A DNA stretch of 15,850 nucleotides from Ignavibacteriales bacterium (GTDB lineage: Bacteria; Bacteroidota; Ignavibacteria; Ignavibacteriales; Melioribacteraceae): NCBI GenBank assembly GCA_007280825.1, contig QYQI01000052.1, positions 1 to 15,850 on the forward strand. Reading direction: 5' to 3'. The notes under the pieces are model-generated. The model saw nothing but the letters and a program-made list of their open reading frames with translations. It ran no database searches and had not been told where the DNA came from. Below, one piece after another: positions 1-7,420 of this stretch (positions are counted from its first letter, which is position 1; every line of letters begins with the position of its first letter). Made by a program: the position numbers and the translations under genes.

Positions 1-411
1 CCTAAGTATGATATTCGACATAGTCTAAATGTTTCACTTGAATTAAATATTGGAAGTGGATGGAATACAGGATTTGTCTGGACATATAATTCCGGTTTAC
101 CTTTTACACAGATTATTGGTTTTTATGATAAGTATTACTTCGATAATATTTTTGGGAACTGGGCTAATTTTGATCCGAGAAAACCTTACGGAATTCTTGG
201 CGTTCAAAATTTAGAAAGGCTTCCAACGTATCATAGATTAGATTTTACAATATCAAAAAAGTTAATTCTCGATCCGTTTAATATTGATTTGAGCTTCAGC
301 ATAATTAATGTTTACAATCGGCAAAATATTTTTTATTTCAAGCGTGATACAGGCGAAAGGGTAAATATGCTGCCGTTTCTTCCAACTGCTACAATAAAGA
401 TTGAACTGTGA
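1..411 (+). CDS. TonB-dependent receptor, C-terminal end (partial)
   Basis: The frame is open from the first base to a TGA at 409-411 and gives 136 residues of an outer-membrane beta-barrel; the start lies outside the window. The segment has the alternating aromatic/polar pattern of membrane strands. It contains stretches typical of the last strands of TonB-dependent receptors: YDIRHSLN near residue 3, NSGLPFTQ near 46, LPTYHRLDFTISKK near 92, and SIINVYNRQNIFYF followed by a terminal strand ending TATIKIEL. Such receptors take up large or scarce ligands across the outer membrane using TonB energy. The substrate cannot be told from this fragment. Its stop overlaps the GTG start of the next gene by 3 bases (GTGA), so the two are probably translationally coupled. 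Family assignment is from recognised motifs; plug and TonB box are not in view. Confidence 0.82.
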   Translation, partial: PKYDIRHSLNVSLELNIGSGWNTGFVWTYNSGLPFTQIIGFYDKYYFDNIFGNWANFDPRKPYGILGVQNLERLPTYHRLDFTISKKLILDPFNIDLSFSIINVYNRQNIFYFKRDTGERVNMLPFLPTATIKIEL

Positions 412-1373
412 AAAAATATCTTTCAATAATATTTGTCTTTATAATTTTCGTTTCTTGCGAAGAAAATTTTGAGCCATTCGGCGATCTAAGAGTTAAATAT
501 GTTCTCAACTGTATTATTAGAGGAGATACAACTTTTCAAGTAGCTACTCTTACAAAAACTTATGCAAATGGAAATTATAATCCTTATTCAAATACTGTGG
601 ATCCAAATGTAAAAGGTGCACTAATTAGAGTTTGGAACGGAGATTCTGTTGTAATTTTTAGAGATACTACTTTTAACAGGCAGGTTGATAACAAATATCA
701 AACTCCTTATAACGCTTATTACACAAATAAATTTAAATTAGTTGGTAATAAATTAGAGATGGAAGCAATTTTGCCAAATGGAGTTAGACTTTCATCAGAA
801 ACTGATCAACCCAACCCAATAAAGTTTATTTATGTTGATAAAGTAGTTCCTCCAAAAACAAAATCTTATGTAGAGTTCATTTGGGATCCTGGTTTAGTTG
901 ATAATGCTTACTTAACGCAAGTTTCAATTTATTACTTTAAGAAAGACGATCCGCAGCAAGAAATTAGAATAGCACATGTCCCTGCAAGATATGTTAATCA
1001 AGATGGAAGATCATTTGCAATATATCCGAAACCCAGTAATGATAATAAATTGGAATTATATGTTGAAACAATTAGTAAAACAATGGAATTGATTTCAGAA
1101 GGAGATCCCAACAAAAGTAATTATGTTATTCTCGGTCCGTTCTTGGAAGTTGCTTCTTTTAATAAAAATTTAAGTACATACTTCAATTCTATAGCTCGAG
1201 CTAATGATGCTTATACGGTCAATCTTAATGAGATTGATTACACAAATATTACAAACGGAATAGGGATATTCGGAATTTTCCTACATAATTATTGGTCTTT
1301 TGATTTTACTCATGCATACATTAAATCATTTGGCTACACACCCGGTCTTGCGGATGTGGTACCGCCATTATAA
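408..1373 (+). CDS. DUF4249-like lipoprotein next to TonB-dependent receptor
   Basis: A 321-residue predicted lipoprotein. The N-terminus is MKKYLSIIFVFIIFVSC: two lysines, a hydrophobic stretch and a lipobox FVSC with the acylated cysteine at 17. The GTG start overlaps the TGA of the receptor gene (GTGA), and no other start would keep the signal peptide. After the lipobox come a strand with the pattern YVLNCIIRGDTTFQVATLTKT, a variable loop and a second strand GALIRVWNGDSVVIF. This resembles the N-terminal domain of DUF4249, a Bacteroidota family usually encoded just after a TonB-dependent receptor. The protein is probably anchored at the outer membrane and may assist the receptor in ligand capture, but the biochemical role of the family is not established. 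The DUF4249 call is pattern recognition; the location downstream of the receptor supports it. Confidence 0.7.
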   Translation: MKKYLSIIFVFIIFVSCEENFEPFGDLRVKYVLNCIIRGDTTFQVATLTKTYANGNYNPYSNTVDPNVKGALIRVWNGDSVVIFRDTTFNRQVDNKYQTPYNAYYTNKFKLVGNKLEMEAILPNGVRLSSETDQPNPIKFIYVDKVVPPKTKSYVEFIWDPGLVDNAYLTQVSIYYFKKDDPQQEIRIAHVPARYVNQDGRSFAIYPKPSNDNKLELYVETISKTMELISEGDPNKSNYVILGPFLEVASFNKNLSTYFNSIARANDAYTVNLNEIDYTNITNGIGIFGIFLHNYWSFDFTHAYIKSFGYTPGLADVVPPL

Positions 1374-1377
1374 AAAC

Positions 1378-2856
1378 ATGAAAAAAATAATAACTATAAC
1401 CTTATTCATACTCGGTCTCGTCTCTTGTGAGAAAGAAGTTTTCACAGGAGTTGTGGAAACAAACATTACAGAATACGGAAAGATTTTTGTCAGCAGTAAT
1501 CCCGGCGGATATAAAATTTTTATCGATAATAAAAATATGGACGTAGTTTCTCCGGATACAGTTCTTTATTTAGTCGCAGGTCAACACAAACTGAATTTGA
1601 GACATAATTTGTATTCGGATACTACAATGACTATTACTGTAGATAAATCTGCTATAAAAATTATTTCGATTGATATGATGAAGAATCCCCGCTTCTTTTC
1701 AACTCTTACATTATTTACAATTCCTTCCGCAGCTAAAATATACCTTAACGATCAACTGATTAATAATGTTGTAACTCCAACTACAATTAGAAATGTTTAC
1801 CCCGGTGCGTATGAATTAAAATTATTAAAAAAAGACTGCAGAGATGATAGTACAAATATATTCGTTAAGGGAGGAGAATATGTTGAGATTTTAAGGATAC
1901 TTGAAGATACAAGCCGCACCGTAAGTTACAGAACTAATAATTCCAAAATCTCAAGTAACTCGGTAAATAAAGTAGTAGTAGATAAATTTAATAATAAGTG
2001 GATCGGAACCATTGATCACGGTCTAATGAAATTTGACGGAAAGAATTGGACCTCTTATGAAAATGCAGGAGTAATAGAAGGTGAAAGGATACAAGATTTA
2101 TTAATTGATAAATCGGGTAAGTTATGGATTGCATCAATAAGTGGTTTATTTGTTTACGATGGCATAAGCTGGAAGTCTTATACAAGTAATTTACCATATG
2201 AAAATGTTATTGCGCTCGATGAAGATCCCACCGGCAACATCTGGATTGCAACTCTAAATGCTTTGGTTAAATACAATGGTACTACTTTCGAGGTATTTAA
2301 TTATTATAATTCTCAAAGAATGCCTTTGGTAAATTTATCATCTGTCGTCTCATCTAAGAATGGCGATATTTGGGTTGGAACCAGCGGTAGTGGGATAATA
2401 AAATTTGATGGTACTACTTGGACTAACTACCTTACCAGCGGAATGCTTAACAACACCGGGGGGCATTTAACACCTGAGAAAATTTCGAATATTATCAAAG
2501 ATATTGTAGTAGATAAAAACGGAAATTTATATTCGTTTCATGTTAAAGATCCACCTGCAGGAGCTAGAAGTGCTCTTCTACAATATGATGGTTTTGGATG
2601 GACTGAAATTAAACTGAATTTACTTTTTGAATTGGAAGTTGAATCATTTTATTTAGATAATGATAACAATATTTGGATGGCTCTTAATGGTGGTTTAATT
2701 AAATATAATCCGTTGCAGCCTCTTAAGTTTTATGACTCAGGTATTTACGGATATTTTGCTAAGTGGTGTAAATCATTTACTATTGATCTAAATGGCGACG
2801 GTTGGTTAGCAACAATAGGTGCTGGAATAGCAAAACTTAAAAAAGGAACATTTTAA
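1378..2856 (+). CDS. Lipoprotein with two PEGA domains and a seven-repeat propeller
   Basis: A 492-residue predicted lipoprotein. The ATG at 1378 is chosen over an upstream in-frame ATG at 1300 because it starts MKKIITITLFILGLVSC, a full signal peptide with cysteine 17; the upstream start would lie inside the previous gene. Residues about 34-100 and 107-175 look like two PEGA domains (SSNPGGYKIFIDN and IPSAAKIYLNDQ, each followed by a GxY/GxH-type strand). Residues about 199-490 hold seven two-component-regulator propeller-like repeats (D-x-x-G-N-I-W-I-A/G-T cores near 207, 248, 287, 330, 383, 431 and 474; the fifth is degenerate), enough for one closed seven-bladed propeller. No kinase, transmembrane or DNA-binding domain follows, so it is not a hybrid sensor itself. 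It starts four bases after the DUF4249-like gene and probably belongs to the same operon. PEGA may bind surface polymers and the propeller a ligand or partner; this is inference. Confidence 0.8.
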   Translation: MKKIITITLFILGLVSCEKEVFTGVVETNITEYGKIFVSSNPGGYKIFIDNKNMDVVSPDTVLYLVAGQHKLNLRHNLYSDTTMTITVDKSAIKIISIDMMKNPRFFSTLTLFTIPSAAKIYLNDQLINNVVTPTTIRNVYPGAYELKLLKKDCRDDSTNIFVKGGEYVEILRILEDTSRTVSYRTNNSKISSNSVNKVVVDKFNNKWIGTIDHGLMKFDGKNWTSYENAGVIEGERIQDLLIDKSGKLWIASISGLFVYDGISWKSYTSNLPYENVIALDEDPTGNIWIATLNALVKYNGTTFEVFNYYNSQRMPLVNLSSVVSSKNGDIWVGTSGSGIIKFDGTTWTNYLTSGMLNNTGGHLTPEKISNIIKDIVVDKNGNLYSFHVKDPPAGARSALLQYDGFGWTEIKLNLLFELEVESFYLDNDNNIWMALNGGLIKYNPLQPLKFYDSGIYGYFAKWCKSFTIDLNGDGWLATIGAGIAKLKKGTF

Positions 2857-2879
2857 TAATTATAATTTAAAATTAGATT

Positions 2880-4436
2880 TTAAGTAACAACTCGATAAAC
2901 AGAATCCAATACTGTTCCGTCAACCCATTTAACAACTGCTACTACTTTTTTCTTATCAACTTTTGGTTTTGCCGGTGCACCGCCGCAGATTTCATAAACT
3001 TCTTTTTGAATTTCTTTAATTGAACGAATTGGTAAAGAAGAATTCTTAACAGCATTTAACAAATCTTTTCTTTTTGGATTAATTGCAATTCCTCTTTCTG
3101 TAACGATTACATCAATTAGTTCACCCGGTCCGCAAAGTGTAGTAACTTCATCAAGTATAACTGGAATTCTATCTCTGAATGAAGGAACAGCAATAATTGT
3201 ACATTTTGAGTAAAGACAATTTTGCCACCCGCCAATTCCATGAAGCAAATAACCATCGGAATGTGAAACGACATTAGCATTGAAGTTCACATCAACTTCC
3301 GTTGCACCCAGAATCGTCGCATCAACCATCGAAGCAAAATTTCCTTTACCATGATAATTGTAACTTGTGAAAGGAGTCGTCATAACATGATTTGGATTTT
3401 CACGCATTGAACGAACTCCATCAAGATCAAAAGTTTGTCCGTCAAGAATGTAATCAGTCAATCCTTCTTCCAATAATTCAACTAAATATTTTGTAGAACC
3501 TCCACGTATAAATCTTGCTTTAATTCCTTTCGCTTTCATAATTTCTTTTAAGAAAAGAATAACAGCTAAGTTCGTTCCGCCAGCACCTGCTTGATAAGAG
3601 AAACCATTCTTAACAATTCCTGCTTCGTCCATGAACTTTGCAATATATTCCGCGATTAAAAGTCTGTCCGGACTTTTAGTCATTTCAGTTGTACCGCTAA
3701 CAATTTTTGATGGATCGCCAAGTGATTCCACTTGAACCACATAATCAACATTGTTGCCTTGAATTTGCCAAGGTACACAAGGAAATGGAACAAGGTTATC
3801 GGTAACAACAATAACTTTGTCAGCATATTCAGAATCTGCAAGTGCAAAACCAATTCCGCCGCAAGCAGATTTTCCGTTTACACCGTTTGCATTTCCAAAT
3901 GGATCAGCAGTTGGTGCTGCGATTACTGCAATATCAATATGAACTTCGCCATCTTGAATTGATTGATATCTTCCTCCGTGAGAACGAAGAACTCCAACTC
4001 CTTTCATCTTTCCTTCGGTTGTAAATTTTCCGAGTGGACCGTTCATACTTCCTTCAATGTGATGAATTGTCCCGTCTCTTAAATATCTAATTAAATACGA
4101 GTGGCAGGGAAATGAAGCGCTTGGGAACCAACGAATATTTTTTACACCCATAGAATGAATTGTGTCAAATAAAATATTTGTTAGTTGATCGCCATTTCTA
4201 AGATGGTGGTGCGTGGAGATTGTCATTCCATCTTTCAATCCGGCTTTCTTCAAAGCATCTTTCAAACTTTTTACTTCTTTATTTCCGTCGGATGGGTAAT
4301 CTGCGCAAGTTCTAATTTGAAGACTTGCAATTCTTCCACTCGATTTAAATTTATCAACACCTTTAAATGGAATTTGTTTCTCCCCATTTATAATTGTTGG
4401 TATTAATCTGTTCACCGCATTTTTTATCAGTTTCAT
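2880..4436 (-). CDS. citF: Citrate lyase alpha subunit (citrate:ACP transferase) CitF
   Basis: A 518-residue protein, close to the usual CitF length. In the citrate lyase complex the alpha subunit swaps acetyl for citryl on the acyl-carrier subunit; the beta subunit then cleaves citryl-ACP to oxaloacetate and acetyl-ACP. Family motifs are visible: STHHHLRNGD at 74-83, RSHGGR at 151-156, AAPTADPFGNANG at 173-185 and the C-terminal strand VVAVVKWVDGTVLDSVY. The ATG overlaps the TAA of the upstream CitD-CitE gene by one base (TAATG), which implies translational coupling and equal output. It is the last gene of the minus-strand cluster and converges on the plus-strand propeller gene with about 23 bases between the stops. 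The real substrate could be citrate, citramalate or a related 2-hydroxy acid, because citramalate lyase uses homologous subunits. The family call is firm, the substrate is not. Confidence 0.92.
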   Translation of the reverse strand: MKLIKNAVNRLIPTIINGEKQIPFKGVDKFKSSGRIASLQIRTCADYPSDGNKEVKSLKDALKKAGLKDGMTISTHHHLRNGDQLTNILFDTIHSMGVKNIRWFPSASFPCHSYLIRYLRDGTIHHIEGSMNGPLGKFTTEGKMKGVGVLRSHGGRYQSIQDGEVHIDIAVIAAPTADPFGNANGVNGKSACGGIGFALADSEYADKVIVVTDNLVPFPCVPWQIQGNNVDYVVQVESLGDPSKIVSGTTEMTKSPDRLLIAEYIAKFMDEAGIVKNGFSYQAGAGGTNLAVILFLKEIMKAKGIKARFIRGGSTKYLVELLEEGLTDYILDGQTFDLDGVRSMRENPNHVMTTPFTSYNYHGKGNFASMVDATILGATEVDVNFNANVVSHSDGYLLHGIGGWQNCLYSKCTIIAVPSFRDRIPVILDEVTTLCGPGELIDVIVTERGIAINPKRKDLLNAVKNSSLPIRSIKEIQKEVYEICGGAPAKPKVDKKKVVAVVKWVDGTVLDSVYRVVT

Positions 4437-5650
4437 TACTTATTCCAATTTTTATCTAACAATCCATTTAGTATAGCAAGATTAATAGTATGCTGTGCGC
4501 GCTTAACAACAGGCGCATCTATCATTTTACTGCCAAGAGCAACAACACCAAGTCCGTTCTTTTCTGCTTCGTTGAATGCAAGAACAATTTTTCTTGCTTT
4601 CTCAATTTCTTTTTCAGATGGTGCAAATGAATCGTGCACAACTTTTATTTGTCGGGGATGGATACAACCTTTCCCTTCAAAGCCAAGAGCTTTGGCTTCA
4701 AGAACACTTGCTTTTAATCCTTCCATATCATCAACATCTGAAAAAACAGAATCAATAGCTTGCACACCGGCAGCTTTTGCTGAATTAACAACTGTGCTTC
4801 TCGCATAAAAACTTTCTCTACCTTCGTTTGTTCTTTCAACGCCAAGATCGGCAGTGTAATCTTCAAGTCCAACTGCAAGAGCACAAACTTTATCGGAAGC
4901 AGTTGCAATCTCGTAAGACTTCACAACTCCTAAAGCACTTTCTATGATCGGCATCAAATATATTGCAGCAGAAATATTGTTCATCGCCTTGATCATATTT
5001 ATTTCTTCTTCCACATCTTTAACTGTTATTGCTGATTCACACTTCGGTATAAGAATAACATGCACGTTATGAGGTACAACAAATTTCAAATCATTTAATC
5101 CCATCGGCAATTGATTGATGCGAACCATTCTTTCTGCACCGTAGAAATCAACCGAGCAGAGTGCATTGCGTACTAAATATCTTGCCGAATCTTTTTCGCT
5201 TGGTGCAACGCTGTCTTCAAGATCTAAAATTATTCCATCGGGTTTGTGCAATCCTGCATTCGAATAAAATTTTGGTTCATTGCCGGGAAGGTAAAGCCTA
5301 CTTCTGCGCATCCTATCTTTTTGAGTTAAGTAAAAATTATTTTTGTTCATTGATGGAAGAAATTCTCTTGAATCATCTGGCCTAAGTTTTTTATAAGCAG
5401 CTTCAAATCGTGCGGCAAGTGTGAATGGAAGAGCGCCGTTATCTTCAACTAATATTTCTGCATGTTTGATCTCAAAGAAGTCGCACATCGTAATAATCAA
5501 ATCATTAATATTTTGACCGTACATTGAATTAACTTTGCTCTGAAGAGAAGATCTAATCCCTTTACCTTTTGTTAATTCAATTTCAACAAAGCAGTCGGAG
5601 CGAATATTATTTCCGCGCTTTCCTGCCGATCCTTTTTTTACTACTAACAT
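4436..5650 (-). CDS. Fused citrate lyase acyl carrier protein (CitD) and beta subunit (CitE)
   Basis: A 404-residue fusion of two subunits that are normally separate. Residues 1-95 match CitD: the conserved end VEDNGALPFTLAARFEAAYKKL at 68-89 corresponds to the DDKGAL...RAR region of enterobacterial CitD, and AG at 9-10 with SD at 18-19 corresponds to the prosthetic-group site region. Residues about 113-404 are CitE: RSRLYLPGNEP at 116-126, DLEDSV at 143-148, R177/N179, PIIES at 234-238, GLEDYTADLG at 261-270 and GKGCIHPRQI at 327-336. CitE cleaves citryl-ACP to oxaloacetate and acetyl-ACP. The start ATG has an AAGGTG Shine-Dalgarno 4 bases upstream. The gene overlaps the 3' end of the PrpD gene by 44 bases and its stop overlaps the citF start. 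CitD and CitE are frame-continuous with a linker of about 15-20 residues. CitC and CitG/CitX, needed to make active holo-enzyme in known systems, are not in the window. Confidence 0.88.
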   Translation of the reverse strand: MLVVKKGSAGKRGNNIRSDCFVEIELTKGKGIRSSLQSKVNSMYGQNINDLIITMCDFFEIKHAEILVEDNGALPFTLAARFEAAYKKLRPDDSREFLPSMNKNNFYLTQKDRMRRSRLYLPGNEPKFYSNAGLHKPDGIILDLEDSVAPSEKDSARYLVRNALCSVDFYGAERMVRINQLPMGLNDLKFVVPHNVHVILIPKCESAITVKDVEEEINMIKAMNNISAAIYLMPIIESALGVVKSYEIATASDKVCALAVGLEDYTADLGVERTNEGRESFYARSTVVNSAKAAGVQAIDSVFSDVDDMEGLKASVLEAKALGFEGKGCIHPRQIKVVHDSFAPSEKEIEKARKIVLAFNEAEKNGLGVVALGSKMIDAPVVKRAQHTINLAILNGLLDKNWNK

Positions 5651-7130
5651 TTTTCACCTTCTTGGTTACTAAGGATTTCTTTTTCTTTGATGATTTCTTC
5701 ATAACAAGCTTAGACATAAAATATCTTGCATTCAAATTATCACAACTAAAAATTATTTCTTTAATTTCTTGCTGTTGTTTCTTTGTAAGAATATTATCCG
5801 ATAATCCATTGAATTTATTTTCTAAGTCTTCGATTGTCATCGGCTCACGCGGATCGCCTTTTGGATATTCCAAATATTTAAGAAACTCTCTTCCGTCTTT
5901 AGTTCTAATAACAACTTTAGAAGGTTGTTTTGCCGGAAACATATTCTCAAATTCTAAAGATGCTTCGCCTTTTATCTTATCAATAACTTCCCAAATTCTA
6001 GGATCTTTCATTTTCTCATCACTGAAAGATTGAGTTGTGATCTTTCGGTCTACTATTGCGGCGGCGATACAGTAGGGAAGTGAGTGATCTGCAGTCTCGC
6101 GTGATTCCGGACGATACTTTTGCGGATCAAATAAAATATCGCAAGCACGCGCTATAGTTGTTACTGTAACAGATTCGATCTCATCATAATTAATATCGTT
6201 CTTCTTAACAACATCAAGTGTTGCGGAGATGTGAGTGTGAGTTAGTGCTTCGGTAGGAAATGCTTTCATACTGCATTCTAGAATTTTCCAACTCTTACCT
6301 AAATCTTTAATCAACGCGTCAAGATCCCAAAACCATTCTGATTCACCTTCTCTTCCTTTCATCATTACCGGTTTTAATTTTTCTTCTTTTGAATTCCAGC
6401 CTCCGAAGCAATCCATAAATCCTTCTTTGCCTTCAAAAACTTTTTCCGTTCCGGTATAACCTTTTTGCGCCATCAAAGCGGCGAATACTCCGCTTTGTGC
6501 TGCCATCGGGTCAACAGTATTTTTCATCATTGTTAGTTTGCCTGCTGTCGGACAGCCGATGGTGTGATTATGCGAGCCGCTGATTCCAATTGCATTCGCC
6601 ATTTGATCAACTGTTAAACCTAAGATTTTTCCTGCAACGATTGGTGAAACAAATTGTGTTAGTGTTGCATGATGCCATTTGCGCTCTCTTACTCCCGGTT
6701 TTGCAAAAAGACAGAGTCGTTGCTCGAATTCATAAGCGAGAACAATTGCAACAATAACATCTTTCATTGTTGCACCAACTAATTCTGCAGCAGAAAGAGC
6801 AGCAGGAATAATATCTGACGGATGTGACGGATCTTCTTTCCAATAAATGTCGTTGAAATCGAGTGAACGTATCATGAGAGAATTTACAAGTGTAGCATTC
6901 ACAGCCGGAATTTTTTCACCAAATGCAAATACAGTTGCTTCTGGTTTACCTCCCATCTGTTTATAAATATTGCGTATGATATTTACATCTTTTGTTTTGT
7001 AAGCACCAAATGCACAACCGATCGAATCATAAAGATATCTTTTTACTTCATTGATTACTTCCTTCGGTAGATCTTCATATTTCAAGTTAACAGCAAATTC
7101 TGAAATCACTCGTGAAATGGATTTCTCCAT
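5607..7130 (-). CDS. MmgE/PrpD-family dehydratase-like protein
   Basis: A 507-residue member of the MmgE/PrpD family, which includes 2-methylcitrate dehydratase, cis-aconitate decarboxylase and related enzymes acting on tricarboxylic acids. The N-terminal helical domain carries the family signature SLDFNDIYWKEDPSHPSD at 89-106, with the D-x-x-D and H-P-S-D residues expected near the active site; HHATLTQ and IGCPTAGKLTMMKN further on also fit. Length to about residue 475 matches the family. The last 30 residues (from about 478) are an unusual lysine/arginine-rich tail, partly encoded in a 44-base overlap with the start of the CitD-CitE gene. No methylcitrate synthase or methylisocitrate lyase lies nearby, so a propionate methylcitrate cycle is not supported; dehydration of citrate or a citrate analogue beside aconitase and citrate lyase is more likely. 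A 290-base gap separates it from the aconitase-type gene, so it may have its own promoter. Confidence 0.82.
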   Translation of the reverse strand: MEKSISRVISEFAVNLKYEDLPKEVINEVKRYLYDSIGCAFGAYKTKDVNIIRNIYKQMGGKPEATVFAFGEKIPAVNATLVNSLMIRSLDFNDIYWKEDPSHPSDIIPAALSAAELVGATMKDVIVAIVLAYEFEQRLCLFAKPGVRERKWHHATLTQFVSPIVAGKILGLTVDQMANAIGISGSHNHTIGCPTAGKLTMMKNTVDPMAAQSGVFAALMAQKGYTGTEKVFEGKEGFMDCFGGWNSKEEKLKPVMMKGREGESEWFWDLDALIKDLGKSWKILECSMKAFPTEALTHTHISATLDVVKKNDINYDEIESVTVTTIARACDILFDPQKYRPESRETADHSLPYCIAAAIVDRKITTQSFSDEKMKDPRIWEVIDKIKGEASLEFENMFPAKQPSKVVIRTKDGREFLKYLEYPKGDPREPMTIEDLENKFNGLSDNILTKKQQQEIKEIIFSCDNLNARYFMSKLVMKKSSKKKKSLVTKKVKNVSSKKRIGRKARK

Positions 7131-7353
7131 ATTTGTTTACCCTTGTTTTTATTTTATTGATTTTGTAAAAAGAAAAATGGAAAGAGGGAAAACTATTTAT
7201 TTTGCCAGTTGGTTTCGAAAACTTTTGGAAAGTTGAGCCACGGAAAGAGTTGTCTTGAAGTATTTAATTTATTCTTCTGCATAATATTTTTTTGACTGAA
7301 ATATTTCTGAAGTAAAATTATCGTTTTACGGTTTCAAATAAAAGAAAATTAGA

Positions 7354-7391
7354 GCGCGGATGACGCTGATCGGGCTGATTTTCGCTGATAA
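7354..7391. repeat. Intergenic repeat with three GCTGAT words
   Basis: This stretch lies in the 290-base gap (7131-7420) between the aconitase-type gene and the PrpD gene. It is G+C-richer than its surroundings and contains GCTGAT three times, at 7365-7370, 7374-7379 and 7384-7389, spaced 9 and 10 bases, after GCGCGGATGAC. From general familiarity this wording resembles a dispersed intergenic repeat seen in several bacterial groups, sometimes beside small GxxExxY-type genes, but no such gene is present here. The rest of the gap holds only AT-rich sequence and a 6-bp inverted repeat (AACTTT/AAAGTT) that I cannot assign. Confidence 0.45.
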
Positions 7392-7420
7392 ATTCCATAT
7401 TAATTCGTTTGATCCATGTT

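Noticed and set aside
1300..1377. Upstream ATG at 1300 for the PEGA/propeller gene
   Set aside because: It would put a non-signal peptide stretch before the lipoprotein signal sequence and overlap the DUF4249-like gene by 74 bases.
2867..2883. Inverted repeat TTAAAAT/ATTTTAA between converging genes, possible terminator
   Set aside because: The stem is purely A+T, overlaps the citF stop and has no G+C core, so it is too weak to call a terminator.
5569..6033. A 154-codon open frame on the plus strand opposite the PrpD gene
   Set aside because: It is antisense to a well-supported PrpD gene, has a low-complexity phenylalanine/serine-rich composition and matches no family I know; other antisense frames in the cluster were dismissed for the same reason.
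5607..7130. Methylcitrate cycle for propionate, with PrpD as 2-methylcitrate dehydratase
   Set aside because: No PrpC or PrpB homologue is present, while citrate-lyase-type genes directly follow; the family call is kept without the pathway.
2880..7130. Itaconate pathway (cis-aconitate decarboxylase plus citramalyl-CoA lyase)
   Set aside because: PrpD-family and CitE-like genes fit in part, but the presence of CitD and CitF points to a citrate-lyase complex; no itaconate CoA-transferase or itaconyl-CoA hydratase is seen.
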